64,000 bases of DNA from a bacterium (GTDB taxonomy: Bacteria; Desulfobacterota; JAPLJL01), in the NCBI GenBank assembly GCA_028713675.1, contig JAQTNV010000001.1:199879-263878 (forward strand), written 5' to 3'. The notes under the pieces were generated by a model. The model worked only from the letters and a program-made list of their open reading frames with translations, did not search any database and was not told where the DNA came from. The position numbers and the translations under genes were made by a program. How positions within the stretch are numbered: position 1 is the stretch's first letter; the number at the start of each line of letters is the position of its first letter. Shown here one piece after another: positions 26,483 to 35,481 of the stretch.

Positions 26483-28339
26483 TTACATCTTTTCCGGAAC
26501 CTGAATCCCTAATATTTCCAGACCTTTCCTGATGACCACCTGGACAGAATCGCAAAGCGCCAGGCGGGCCTGGCTCAGTTTCAATTCCTCGGGTTCGAAA
26601 TTCCCTTCTTCCCTATCATTTTGATTTTCACCTTTGAGCTTTGAGCTTTGACCTTCCCCCGAACTTTGACCTTCCCTTGCCCCTTGCTCTTCGCTGCTCC
26701 TTTTGGGGGGCAAAACCCGGTAGTCATGATAATAACGGTGAAAATTCCCGGCCAGCTCCAGAAGATAAGCGGTCAGGTGGTGAGGCTCAAGCGCCTGCGC
26801 GCTCTCCCGGATCAGGTTGGGAAACCAGACCAGCTGCCGGAGCAGCGTCAGTTCCTCCGGAAGGGTGAGCAGGTCCGGGTCCCATTCCGGAACGGGGAGG
26901 GTAATTCCCATCCGGCGGGCTTCCTCGCGAATGCTGGAAACCCGCGCGTAGGCATACTGCACGTAAAAAACCGGGTTCTCCGGGGCCTGTTTTTTCGCGA
27001 GCTCGAGGTCGAAATCCAGGTGGCTGTCCGCCTTCCGGAAAAGAAAGAAAAACCGGGCGGCGTCGCGGCCGACCTCGGCGACGAGATCGGCGAGCGTGAT
27101 GAATTCACCCGAGCGGGTGGACATGGAAACCTGCTTTCCCGCCCGGAGCAGATTGACGAACTGGATCAGGATCACCCGCAATTTTTCCTCCGGGTAGCCC
27201 AGGGCCTGGATCGCCGCCCGGACCCGGGGAATGTACCCGTGGTGATCCGAGCCCCAGATATTGACGATCTGGTCAAAACCCCGCGCGTATTTTTCCCGGT
27301 GGTAGGCAATATCGGAGGCGAAGTAGGTTTTTTCGCCTGTGCTCCGGATCAGGACCCGGTCTTTCTCTTCCCCGAAGGTATCCTTGGATTTGAACCAGGT
27401 GGCCCCTTCATGCCTTTCCAGGTATCCCCGGTTTTCGAGATCGGCCAGGGCCTGGTCCACCTTCCCGGACTTGTACATTTCCTGCTCGCTGGCCCAGAGG
27501 TCGAAAGTAACCCCGAATTTCTCCAGGTCGGCCTTGATCCCCTCCAGGACCCGGTTGCCGGCATAAATCCCGACGGCGCGAATCCATTCCTCCCGGGCCT
27601 TTTCAGAGGAAGGCCAGAAGTCGGCCGGCTGTTGGGCCAGCCCTTTCGCCAGATCAAGGATGTAACCGCCTTGATAGCCATCGGCGGGAAACTCGACCGC
27701 GGGCATCCCGGTGATTACCTTGTCCAATCCCGAGCCGGGATAAACCTTCTCCTGGAAACGCGCCAGCACCGATTGCCCCAGCAGGTTGATCTGCCTCCCG
27801 ATATTGTTGACGTAGTATTCCTTCCAAACCTGGAAACCGCTGACTTTCATCAGGTTGGCCAGGCTGTCCCCGACCGCCGCGCCCCGGCCGTGGCCGACAT
27901 GCAGGGGGCCGGTGGGGTTGGCGCTGACAAACTCAATGATGACCCGCCGCCCCTGGCCCAGCCGGGAATCGCCGTAAGCCTGGCGCTCGGCCTGGATCCG
28001 CTCGAGGACCGAACCCCAGACCCGTTTCTTCAGCAGGAAATTCAGGAACCCGCCGCCGGCCGCTTCGACCCGGTCCAGCTCGCCTTCCGGTTCCAGCGAG
28101 ATCCGGGAGGCGATCAGCTCCGCCAGCTTCCGGGGAGGCATCCGGAGCTTTCCGGCCAGGCGGAAAGCCACGTTGCAGGCCAGATCCCCGAATTCCGATC
28201 TTCGGGGAAGCTCGATGGTCACTTCATATTCCGGGAGCTCGGCCGGAAACACCGCTTCCGCCTGTCCCCGGGCCAGGGCGTCCCGAATCAACCCAGTGAT
28301 TTTTTCCTTGAGGGCTTCGAAGTCGAACTGCGATCCCAT
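26483..28339 (-). CDS. argS: Arginyl-tRNA synthetase with an in-frame repeat insertion
   Basis: The protein has 618 residues: class I synthetase with the HIGH-like motif PTGPLHVGHGRGA (about 130), KMSKS-like VSMSTRSGEFITL, and a C-terminal anticodon-binding domain. Residues about 548-587 form a hydrophilic insertion (Gly/Glu/Gln/Ser-rich) between the YRVLPPKR strand and LSQARLAL, which in normal ArgRS are nearly adjacent. Its DNA (26579-26698) is a word-repeat block. The enzyme still reads through to the usual VPEKM end, so it is probably functional with a loop. It precedes the SPOR gene. Confidence 0.95.
   Translation of the reverse strand: MGSQFDFEALKEKITGLIRDALARGQAEAVFPAELPEYEVTIELPRRSEFGDLACNVAFRLAGKLRMPPRKLAELIASRISLEPEGELDRVEAAGGGFLNFLLKKRVWGSVLERIQAERQAYGDSRLGQGRRVIIEFVSANPTGPLHVGHGRGAAVGDSLANLMKVSGFQVWKEYYVNNIGRQINLLGQSVLARFQEKVYPGSGLDKVITGMPAVEFPADGYQGGYILDLAKGLAQQPADFWPSSEKAREEWIRAVGIYAGNRVLEGIKADLEKFGVTFDLWASEQEMYKSGKVDQALADLENRGYLERHEGATWFKSKDTFGEEKDRVLIRSTGEKTYFASDIAYHREKYARGFDQIVNIWGSDHHGYIPRVRAAIQALGYPEEKLRVILIQFVNLLRAGKQVSMSTRSGEFITLADLVAEVGRDAARFFFLFRKADSHLDFDLELAKKQAPENPVFYVQYAYARVSSIREEARRMGITLPVPEWDPDLLTLPEELTLLRQLVWFPNLIRESAQALEPHHLTAYLLELAGNFHRYYHDYRVLPPKRSSEEQGAREGQSSGEGQSSKLKGENQNDREEGNFEPEELKLSQARLALCDSVQVVIRKGLEILGIQVPEKM
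26579..26698. repeat. Word-repeat block inside argS
   Basis: Near-copies of ctttgagctttgagctttg and cccttgctcttcgctgc run in frame with no stop. The block has the same style as the gaps elsewhere. See the argS entry for its effect on the protein. Confidence 0.65.
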
Positions 28340-28447
28340 GGTTTTGATTCTAACAACGGTGATTTCCGTGTCAATTTAGCCGGCCGCCCCCTCTTCCTTT
28401 CCCTCGAACCCTTGAACCTCTGAAGGAAAAATGGTTAATTTCTACAA

Positions 28448-29635
28448 ATGAATCATACGGGTGGACGGTTGTTCAGCCGGGAGGAAGTCCGTTCCATATT
28501 CGGAACCAGCTCGGTCTTCGCGCTCCGGATGCTGGGGATGGCCATGGTTCTCCCGGTCTTTACCATTTTCTCCAATCAGCTTTACGGGGCCAACCATTTC
28601 CTTTCCGGCCTGGCCCTGGGAGCCTACGGCCTGACCCAGGCCGCGACCCAGGTGCCCATGGGCCGCTGGAGTGACCGCCTGGGGCGCAAGCCGGTGGTGC
28701 TCTTATGCCTGTCCCTTTTCTGCGGCGGCAGCGTCCTGGCCGCCCTGGCCCACAATATTTATCTCCTGATTTTTGCCCGCCTCCTCCAGGGAACCGGGGC
28801 CATCTCATCCGTAGCCTACGCCTGGATCGCCGACACGATCGGGGCGGACCGGCGCAGCCGAGCCATCGCTTACATCGGGATGGGCATCGGAATTTCCCTG
28901 GCCTTCGGCCTGATCGTGGGGCCGATCGTCGGGGGTATTTTCGGCCTGCGCTCGCTTTTCTGGATCTGCGCATTCACCTCGTTCCTCTCAATTCTCTACA
29001 TGATTTTTTTCATGGAAAACCCGCCGCGCAAGGAGCCCCACCGGGATATTGATTTTGACACCACCCAGTTCCGCTCGGTCCTCGGCAACCGGGACCTCTG
29101 GGCCCTTTATCTCTGCGGATTTTTAAGTTATTCCACCCTGACCGCGGTTTTTTTCATGCTCCCGCTCCTCCTGAAAAACTACCTGGAACCGGTGAACTAC
29201 TGGATGCTCCTGCTCCCGATTGCCATTCTGGGAATGGTGACAATGATCACCAGCTCGCACCTGGCCGACCAGGGAAAGACCCGGATCGTCCTGGTCGTGG
29301 GATTCCTCCTGGTTGTCTACACCGGGACCTCGCTGATTTACAGCGCTTCTTACCTGGTCGTCTACTTGGCCATTTTCGCCTACTATATCGGCTATTCCAT
29401 TCTCGAACCCATCCTGGCCACCGCTGTGACGAAATTCGCCCGCCCCGATATCCGCGGGACCACCGTGGGGATCTTCAACATGTTCCAGGCCATCGGAAAC
29501 TTTTTCGGGGGCGTCCTGGCCGGGGGGCTCTACCTGCTCCACCGGGACCTCCTCTTCGGCGCCATCGCCTTTATCGGGTTTCTGGGGCTGATCGCGATCC
29601 TCTCCCTCCGGCTCAAGCACAAGCCTGGTTTTTAA
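28448..29635 (+). CDS. MFS transporter
   Basis: The protein has 395 residues with 12 predicted membrane segments. Motif A between segments 2 and 3 reads GRWSDRLGRKPV, and the long hydrophobic runs fit a drug:proton antiporter-like MFS. The direction and substrate cannot be told. The ATG at 28448 follows a weak ribosome site. The next gene on the strand is the MEMO protein at 29747. The neighbouring argS gene is divergent. Confidence 0.87.
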   Translation: MNHTGGRLFSREEVRSIFGTSSVFALRMLGMAMVLPVFTIFSNQLYGANHFLSGLALGAYGLTQAATQVPMGRWSDRLGRKPVVLLCLSLFCGGSVLAALAHNIYLLIFARLLQGTGAISSVAYAWIADTIGADRRSRAIAYIGMGIGISLAFGLIVGPIVGGIFGLRSLFWICAFTSFLSILYMIFFMENPPRKEPHRDIDFDTTQFRSVLGNRDLWALYLCGFLSYSTLTAVFFMLPLLLKNYLEPVNYWMLLLPIAILGMVTMITSSHLADQGKTRIVLVVGFLLVVYTGTSLIYSASYLVVYLAIFAYYIGYSILEPILATAVTKFARPDIRGTTVGIFNMFQAIGNFFGGVLAGGLYLLHRDLLFGAIAFIGFLGLIAILSLRLKHKPGF

Positions 29636-29746
29636 ACTCGAGCTGGTATAGGTTATTAATAAATCCCAATTACCAAGCTCCAATTACCAAACAGATGTAA
29701 AATAATAGATGTTCTTTTTTAGCCGAGGGGAGGAGGTGACCAGGCT

Positions 29747-30559
29747 ATGATCAGAAATCCTGTCGTCGCCAATCAATTTTATCCCGGAAAGCCGGAGGCC
29801 CTGACCCGGGAACTGAAAACCCTGGTCGAACCCGCGGATAAAAAGGCGAAAAAAGAACCCGCCCTGGGGATCGTGGTCCCGCACGCCGGGTATGTCTATT
29901 CGGGGCGGGTGGCCGGGCAGGTTTATTCCCGGATCGAGGTTCCCCCCGCGGCCGTCATCCTGGGCCCCAACCACACCGGCCAGGGAAGCCCCGCATCCCT
30001 TTTTGCCGAGGGGGAATGGCGGATGCCCCTGGGCCCCGTCCGGATCGACCGGGAGCTGGCGCAGAAAATCCTTTCCCATTCCCGTCTCCTGACCCCCGAT
30101 CCCCGGGCCCATCAGCAGGAGCACTCCCTGGAGGTCCAGGTTCCGTTTCTCCAGTACTTCAATCCCGGGATCGCCATTGTCCCCATCTGCCTGGGCTGGC
30201 TGGATTACGAGGAATGCCGGGAAATCGGCCAGGCCCTGGCCCGGGCCCTGGAGGGCCTGGAACCCCGCCCCTTGATCGTCGCCAGTTCGGATATGACCCA
30301 TTACGAAACCCAGAAATCCGCGGAGAAAAAAGATAAGACGGCGATCGACAAAATCCTCAAACTCGACCCTGAAGGTCTGCTCAACGTGGTGGAAAGAGAC
30401 AACATTTCCATGTGCGGGGTCATCCCCACCACCGTCATGCTGATCGCGGCCCTGGCCATGGGGGCGAAAAAAGCCGAGCTCGTGGTTTACGCCAACTCGG
30501 GGGACGTGAGCGGGGATTACGCCAAGGTGGTCGGCTACGCCGGGTTAATAGTCGCATAG
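29747..30559 (+). CDS. MEMO-family protein (AmmeMemoRadiSam system)
   Basis: The protein has 270 residues and matches the MEMO1 fold (class III extradiol dioxygenase relative), with VVPHAGYVYSGRVAGQVY near residue 45 and VILGPNHTGQG after it. The ribosome site GGAGGAGGTGA is very good. In many genomes it comes with an AmmeMemoRadiSam radical SAM partner, but none is in the window. Its function is not known for bacteria. It follows the MFS gene after 111 bases of word repeats and lies ahead of the BKACE gene. Confidence 0.85.
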   Translation: MIRNPVVANQFYPGKPEALTRELKTLVEPADKKAKKEPALGIVVPHAGYVYSGRVAGQVYSRIEVPPAAVILGPNHTGQGSPASLFAEGEWRMPLGPVRIDRELAQKILSHSRLLTPDPRAHQQEHSLEVQVPFLQYFNPGIAIVPICLGWLDYEECREIGQALARALEGLEPRPLIVASSDMTHYETQKSAEKKDKTAIDKILKLDPEGLLNVVERDNISMCGVIPTTVMLIAALAMGAKKAELVVYANSGDVSGDYAKVVGYAGLIVA

Positions 30560-30770
30560 AACAAAGAGCATAGAGCATAGGGCATAGAGCTAAGAGCAAA
30601 GAGCTAAGAACTTCGAATACATTGTGTCTATTGTGTCATCGTGTCTATTGTGTTCTTTGTGTCCCTTTAGACACTATGGACACCACGAACACTAAGAACC
30701 CGATAGACTTTTTTTCTTGCTCTATGCCCTATGCCCTATACGCTTTGCGCTCTGCTTTTTGCGAAAAAGG
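30560..30770. repeat. Word repeats before the BKACE gene
   Basis: Words such as catagagcatagggcatag and gtgtcattgtgtctattgtg fill the gap; a good promoter follows at 30771. No gene is seen. Confidence 0.6.
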
Positions 30771-30799
30771 TTGACATCTTCCGATAAATTATTTAATTT
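30771..30799 (+). promoter_or_regulatory. Promoter of BKACE-acetoacetyl-CoA synthetase genes
   Basis: TTGACA (30771-30776), a 17-base spacer and TAATTT (30794-30799) form a plausible sigma-70 promoter, about 40 bases before the BKACE start, which has an AGGAGG site. Confidence 0.7.
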
Positions 30800-30838
30800 G
30801 CATGCGAAACAATTTAAATCTTTAAAAGAGGAGGAATC

Positions 30839-31702
30839 ATGGGGTTAGAGAACAAATGCATCGTTACCTGCGCCATGGCGGGAGCCGCTACCCGCAAACA
30901 ACAGAATGAGGCCGTGCCTTACGGGATCAAGGAAACCATTGATGCCGCGGTAGAGTGCTACAAGGCGGGCGCCGCCATCGTCCACATCCATGTCCGGGAC
31001 GAGAACGGCATCCCCAGCAACGACCCGAACTATATTAAGCCGGTGGTCCAGGGGATCAGGGAAAAATGCCCGGTCCTGGTTAATCTCTCCACCGCCATCC
31101 GCCCGGGCCTGGCCCCGGAGGAAAGAATCACCGTGGTTACCGACGGCAAACCCGACATGGCCTCCCTGAACTGCGGGACCATGGATTTCGGCCTGGCCAA
31201 CTGGGAGGCCGGAACCGTGGCCGCCATCATCTTCGACAATTCCTTCGATACCATGATCATGTTCAACGACAAAATGAAGGAAGTCGGCTGCAAGCCGGAG
31301 CTCGAGGTTTACGACAACGCGATGGTGGACAACATCAAGCTGATCCGGAAACAGGGGATCTTCGAGGAGCCCCTCCACTTCCAGTTCGTCTTCGGGATTG
31401 CCGGCGGCGTTCTGCTCGATCCCTCCAGTTTCGCCGACTTCGTCCAGCGGATTCCCAAGGGTTCCACCTGGTCGGCCTGCGGAGCCGGCCCTAACTCCTT
31501 CAAATCGGCCTACCTCGGCTCGATTTTCGGGGGAAATGTCCGGGTCGGCCTGGAAGACAATATCTACATCTCCGGTAAGACCCTGGCGAAGAGCAACGCC
31601 CAGCTGGTCGAGAAAGCGGTCAAGATCGTCCAGATGGCCGACCGCGAACCGGCCACCCCGGAAGAAGCCCGGCAGATCCTGAGTCTGCCCAAGAGAAAAT
31701 AA
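30839..31702 (+). CDS. Beta-keto acid cleavage enzyme (BKACE), 3-keto-5-aminohexanoate cleavage type
   Basis: The protein has 287 residues of TIM-barrel type. Visible family motifs are AAIVHIHVRDENGIPSNDP (residues about 45-65), giving the two zinc-binding His of HIHVRD, and the LNCGTMDFG region. BKACE enzymes take a beta-keto acid and acetyl-CoA and give acetoacetate plus a CoA ester. The substrate varies within the family (lysine-derived 3-keto-5-aminohexanoate, dehydrocarnitine, others). The next gene makes acetoacetyl-CoA from acetoacetate, a fitting partner. Confidence 0.92.
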   Translation: MGLENKCIVTCAMAGAATRKQQNEAVPYGIKETIDAAVECYKAGAAIVHIHVRDENGIPSNDPNYIKPVVQGIREKCPVLVNLSTAIRPGLAPEERITVVTDGKPDMASLNCGTMDFGLANWEAGTVAAIIFDNSFDTMIMFNDKMKEVGCKPELEVYDNAMVDNIKLIRKQGIFEEPLHFQFVFGIAGGVLLDPSSFADFVQRIPKGSTWSACGAGPNSFKSAYLGSIFGGNVRVGLEDNIYISGKTLAKSNAQLVEKAVKIVQMADREPATPEEARQILSLPKRK

Positions 31703-31777
31703 GGCTGATCATCTGAATTGATTGGGTGCTGGGTGCTGGGTGTTGGGTGTTAGGAGTTAGAAGTTAGGAGGACATTA
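31703..31777. repeat. Short tandem-like word block
   Basis: Four near-copies of tgggtgctgggtgttggg and a gttaggag series lie between the BKACE and acetoacetyl-CoA synthetase genes, just before the ribosome site of the latter. Confidence 0.6.
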
Positions 31778-33745
31778 ATGAGAAAGCCCCTTTGGGAACC
31801 TTCGGCGGAAAGAAAAAAACAGGCCAATATCACCAGGTTCATCGAACTGGTCAACAAGAAACACGGCCTCAAGATCAAATCCTATTCCGAACTCCATAAG
31901 TGGTCGGTCGAAAGCATCCAGGATTTCTGGGCCGCGGTCTGGGAATTCGTGGACATCAAGGCCTCCCAGAAATACACGAAGGTGGTGGAAGACCTTTCCG
32001 TTTTTCCTGGGACCAAATGGTTTCCGGGCGCCAAGCTCAACTTCGCCGAGAACCTGCTCCGTTACAAGGACGACCGCCTGGCCTTTGTTTTCAACGGCGA
32101 AGGCCAGAAATCCAAGAAACTGACCTATGCCGAGCTCAATGATCTGGTGGCCCGCCTGGCCAAGTCCCTTCGGGACCTAGGCATCAAACCGGGCGACCGG
32201 GTAGTGGGCTACATGCCCAACATGATCGAGACCGCCGTGGGGATGCTGGCCGCCACCGCGATCGGCGCCACCTGGTCTTCCTGCGCCACCGACATCGGAC
32301 CTTCCGCGGCCCTCGACCGGCTCGGGCAGGTCGAGCCCAAGGTCCTGATCACCGTCAATGGCTATTTCTACAAGGGCAAGGATTTTAATACCCTGGCCAA
32401 CGCCGCCGAGATCGCCAAGGGCCTCCCCTCGCTCAAGAAGGTCGTCATCGTGTCCTACACCCAGGACAAGCCGGATATCAGCTCCGTTCCCAACTCGGTC
32501 CACTTCCAGGATTTTCTGGCCAAGGACAATTACCTCCCGATAAAATTCGAGCAGCTGCCCTTCGACCATCCGGTGTTCATCATGTTTTCCTCCGGCACCA
32601 CCGGCAAGCCCAAGTGCATGGTCCAGGGCGCGGGCGGGATCCTGATCAACCACCAGAAGGAACTGATCATCCACAGCGACCTCAAGCGGGAAGATAAAAT
32701 CTTTTACATCACCACCTGCAGCTGGATGATGTGGAACTGGCTCCTCTCCTCCCTGGCCGGCGGGGCCACGATCCTGCTCTACGACGGCAACCCCATGCAC
32801 CCCGACCCCGGGGCGATGTGGAAGCTGGTCCAGGATGAGAAGGTCACCATCTTCGGCCTTTCCGCCAGCTATGTGAATTTCCTCCGGAGCCAGAACCTGG
32901 AACCGGGAAAGAAATACGATCTCTCCGCCCTCAAGGAGATTTCCCAGACCGGTTCGCCCCTCTCGGCCGAGGGGTTCGCCTGGGTTTACGAAGCCGTGAA
33001 AAAGGACCTGCATTTCAACTCGATCGCGGGCGGCACCGATATCAACGGCTGCTTCGCCATCGGGAGCCCGATCCAGCCGGTCTACGCGGGTGAACTTCAG
33101 TCCGCGGGCCTGGGGATGAAGGTCAATTCTTACAATGAAAAAGGCCAGCAGGTTCACGACCAGGAGATGGAACTGGTCTGCGAGGCCCCGGCCCCCCCGA
33201 TGCCGCTTTATTTCTGGAATGACCCGAAAATGGAAAAATACATGGACGCCTATTTCCGATTCTACAAGGATAAGCGGGTCTGGCGGCACGGCGATTATGT
33301 CTTCATCCACAGCGACACCGGCGGGATCACCTTCTGCGGACGGTCGGACGCGGTCCTGAAACCTTCCGGAGTCCGGATCGGCACCGCCGAAATCTACAAC
33401 ACCGTGGAGGCGCTCACGGAAATCGCCGACAGCCTGGCCATCGGGCAGGACTTCCAGGGCGACCAGCGGGTCCTCCTCTTCGTCAAGCTCGCCCCGGGGG
33501 CCAAGCTCGACGACGCGCTGATGAAAAAGATCAACAAGACCCTGCGCGACAACGCCTCGCCCCGGCATGTCCCGTCCAGGATCATCGAGGTCCCGGACAT
33601 CCCCTACACCCTGAACATGAAAAAGGTGGAAAGCTCCATCACCAACATCGTCAACGGCCGGCCGGTCACGAACCGCGACGCCCTCTCCAATCCCCAGTGC
33701 CTGGATTTCTACGAAAAGATCCTTCCGGATCTGCAGAAGAAATAA
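31778..33745 (+). CDS. Acetoacetyl-CoA synthetase
   Basis: The protein has 655 residues of the ANL superfamily, with the AMP-binding P-loop FSSGTTGKPKCMVQG (about residue 270) and the HGDYVFIHSDTGGITFCGRSD region near residue 510. The length and the GGTDINGCFAIGSPIQPVYAGELQ segment fit the acetoacetyl-CoA synthetase branch. It makes acetoacetyl-CoA from acetoacetate, ATP and CoA, matching the product of the upstream BKACE. The PYTLNMKKVESS stretch has the conserved Lys of the C-terminal domain. The ribosome site is AGGAGGA. A terminator follows. A leftover of a second copy's 3' end is at 35482-35529. Confidence 0.92.
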   Translation: MRKPLWEPSAERKKQANITRFIELVNKKHGLKIKSYSELHKWSVESIQDFWAAVWEFVDIKASQKYTKVVEDLSVFPGTKWFPGAKLNFAENLLRYKDDRLAFVFNGEGQKSKKLTYAELNDLVARLAKSLRDLGIKPGDRVVGYMPNMIETAVGMLAATAIGATWSSCATDIGPSAALDRLGQVEPKVLITVNGYFYKGKDFNTLANAAEIAKGLPSLKKVVIVSYTQDKPDISSVPNSVHFQDFLAKDNYLPIKFEQLPFDHPVFIMFSSGTTGKPKCMVQGAGGILINHQKELIIHSDLKREDKIFYITTCSWMMWNWLLSSLAGGATILLYDGNPMHPDPGAMWKLVQDEKVTIFGLSASYVNFLRSQNLEPGKKYDLSALKEISQTGSPLSAEGFAWVYEAVKKDLHFNSIAGGTDINGCFAIGSPIQPVYAGELQSAGLGMKVNSYNEKGQQVHDQEMELVCEAPAPPMPLYFWNDPKMEKYMDAYFRFYKDKRVWRHGDYVFIHSDTGGITFCGRSDAVLKPSGVRIGTAEIYNTVEALTEIADSLAIGQDFQGDQRVLLFVKLAPGAKLDDALMKKINKTLRDNASPRHVPSRIIEVPDIPYTLNMKKVESSITNIVNGRPVTNRDALSNPQCLDFYEKILPDLQKK

Positions 33746-33775
33746 ATTTCCTGGAATTATTCTTCCACATAAACT

Positions 33776-33809
33776 AAAAGGGGTTCGATCAGTATCGAAC
33801 CCCTTTTTT
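33776..33809 (+). terminator. Rho-independent terminator after acetoacetyl-CoA synthetase gene
   Basis: The arms AAAAGGGGTTCGAT and ATCGAACCCC, with a 4-base loop, are followed by TTTTTT. Related hairpins (GGGGTTCGA and TCGAGCCCC; aggttcgat and atcgaaccc) follow REP elements at 34088-34113 and 35583-35612. Confidence 0.88.
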
Positions 33810-33914
33810 CTGGTATTCGTGTAGTTGCCCGATTTATCGGGCTATTTTAAAACCGCCGATGAATCGGCAAACTACATTTTCTTTGGGGAGGCTCTCCGCA
33901 GCCTCCCTTTCTTT

Positions 33915-34087
33915 TTTGGACTGCATCAGCTTGTTTATCCTGAGCTCTGTCGAAGGACTGATGCATTGCAATAGCAATCCTTCGCTTCGCTCGAGGACAA
34001 GGCTATTGCGCTCCATAAAAACATATGTCATTGCGAGGATCCCGACGTTACATCGGGAGACGCTTGCCCTGTAAGGGAAGCAATCTC
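33915..34087. repeat. 173-base direct repeat, copy 1
   Basis: It is identical to 34386-34558 over 173 bases and ends with the REP-like gcaatctc word. It has inner palindromic parts (for example cccgacgttacatcggg). No gene is inside. Confidence 0.9.
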
Positions 34088-34299
34088 AAGGGGTTCGATG
34101 CAAGTCGAGCCCCTTTTCTTTTATTCGTCATTCCGGCGACTTGTCCCGAGTCTATTCGAGGGAAAGCCAGAATCCAGAAATATCAATAAATTCTTGAACT
34201 AATTCTTTTCGTAGGGGAGGCTCTCCCTGGCCGACGCGAGCGTCAGCTCGGGCAGGCCGCAGCCTCCCCTCCTTTTTTAGACCGCATCAACTCCGTATT

Positions 34300-34379
34300 G
34301 TAGGGGAGGGCCTCGCGCCCTCCCGCATTTGGGCGGGGATCCTTCGACTTCACTCAGGACAAGTAAACCCCGCCCCTAC
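34300..34379. repeat. 80-base inverted repeat, left copy
   Basis: The sequence matches the reverse complement of 36820-36899 with four differences in 80 bases. It contains taggggaggg and the cgaagtc/gacttc word common in REP elements. Confidence 0.85.
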
Positions 34380-34385
34380 ATTTAA

Positions 34386-34558
34386 TTTGGACTGCATCAG
34401 CTTGTTTATCCTGAGCTCTGTCGAAGGACTGATGCATTGCAATAGCAATCCTTCGCTTCGCTCGAGGACAAGGCTATTGCGCTCCATAAAAACATATGTC
34501 ATTGCGAGGATCCCGACGTTACATCGGGAGACGCTTGCCCTGTAAGGGAAGCAATCTC
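34386..34558. repeat. 173-base direct repeat, copy 2
   Basis: It is identical to 33915-34087, offset by 471 bases. It lies between the 80-base inverted copy and the QueG-like gene. Confidence 0.9.
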
Positions 34559-34644
34559 GGTCTGGATCCCGGCTTTCGCCGGGATGACAGACGGGACTCT
34601 GGATCCTGGCTTTCCCTCGAACTTCCTCGGGATAAATCGCGGGG

Positions 34645-34674
34645 ATGACATATTAATGAGGGGCGGATTATAAT
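34645..34674 (+). promoter_or_regulatory. Probable promoter of QueG-like gene, leaderless
   Basis: ATGACA (34645-34650), an 18-base spacer and TATAAT (34669-34674) would start RNA about at the ATG itself (34682). No ribosome site exists, so translation would be leaderless. The -35 box is the end of a REP-like repeat. Confidence 0.5.
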
Positions 34675-34681
34675 TTTTTGC

Positions 34682-35455
34682 ATGCCGACCAACTCTAAAC
34701 TTTGGAAAGAAATATCCAAACTTGCCGACTCGGCCGGAATTGATTTTATCGGTGTGGCCGATCTTTCTTCTGCGAAATCTTTTATCAAAGAACAGGGAGG
34801 GGATGTCGTTACCGGTTTTCCCCTGGCTATCTCGATCGGGATCAGGCTGCCTGACCCGATTGTCGACATGCTCCCCAAAAGATTCGATCGGGCTGTCACG
34901 GTCAATTACCGAAACCACGCGTATGTAACCATTAACTATAGATTAGATGTTTTCACGTCTCGGCTGGCCGGGCTTATCCAGCGGGAGGGCTTCCGGGCCC
35001 TGCCGATCCCGGCGGCGGAGCGAAGCAGCGGGGATTACAATCTTTCGAATGCTAAAAAAATATCCGCAGTCTTTTCACACAAGCTCGCGGCCCATCTGGC
35101 CGGATTCGGATGGATCGGCAAGAGCTGTCTCCTGGTAACCCCTCAATACGGCCCCCGGGTCCGCTGGTCATCCGTTCTGACGAATGCCCCGTTGAAAGTG
35201 ACCGGGAAACCGATAAAAAGAAAATGCGGCAAATGCCGGGAGTGCGTCGACATCTGCCCGGTTAAGGCATTTAAAGGAAGGGAGTTTGACCCAAAGGAAT
35301 CAAGAGAAATGCGCTATGACGCGAAAAAGTGCCAGGACTACCATCATAAAATGGAAACCAAAATCGGCCTGCCGGTATGCGGAATGTGTTTATTCGTTTG
35401 TCCAACGGGAAGGAAATCAATAATATCAAAAGTAAGTATCCAAACATCAAAGTAA
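34682..35455 (+). CDS. QueG-like 4Fe-4S double-cluster protein
   Basis: The 257-residue protein has an N-terminal domain like epoxyqueuosine reductase and a C-terminal part with two clusters: CGKCRECVDICPVKAF (CxxCxxCxxxC) and a second group made of CQDYHH upstream plus CGMCLFVCP. Such proteins of anaerobes are not all queuosine enzymes, and this one is shorter than QueG (usually over 350 residues), so its exact job is unclear. It lies in the island between the repeats and shows a leaderless promoter. Confidence 0.72.
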   Translation: MPTNSKLWKEISKLADSAGIDFIGVADLSSAKSFIKEQGGDVVTGFPLAISIGIRLPDPIVDMLPKRFDRAVTVNYRNHAYVTINYRLDVFTSRLAGLIQREGFRALPIPAAERSSGDYNLSNAKKISAVFSHKLAAHLAGFGWIGKSCLLVTPQYGPRVRWSSVLTNAPLKVTGKPIKRKCGKCRECVDICPVKAFKGREFDPKESREMRYDAKKCQDYHHKMETKIGLPVCGMCLFVCPTGRKSIISKVSIQTSK

Positions 35456-35481
35456 AGACCTAGCCCTGGAATTTTCCTGGT

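Larger units (their letters stand above)
33746..34681. repeat. Repeat-filled gap (no gene)
   Basis: Apart from the terminator at 33776-33809, this stretch is a mosaic of repeats: a 173-base direct repeat in two copies (33915-34087, 34386-34558), an 80-base unit at 34300-34379 whose inverted copy is at 36820-36899, and REP-like palindromes at 34127-34170 and 34561-34650. I see no supported gene. Confidence 0.75.

Noticed and set aside
33746..34681. CRISPR-like array in the repeat gap
   Set aside because: The repeats are 80-173 bases long, not evenly spaced and have no unique spacers; there are no cas genes.
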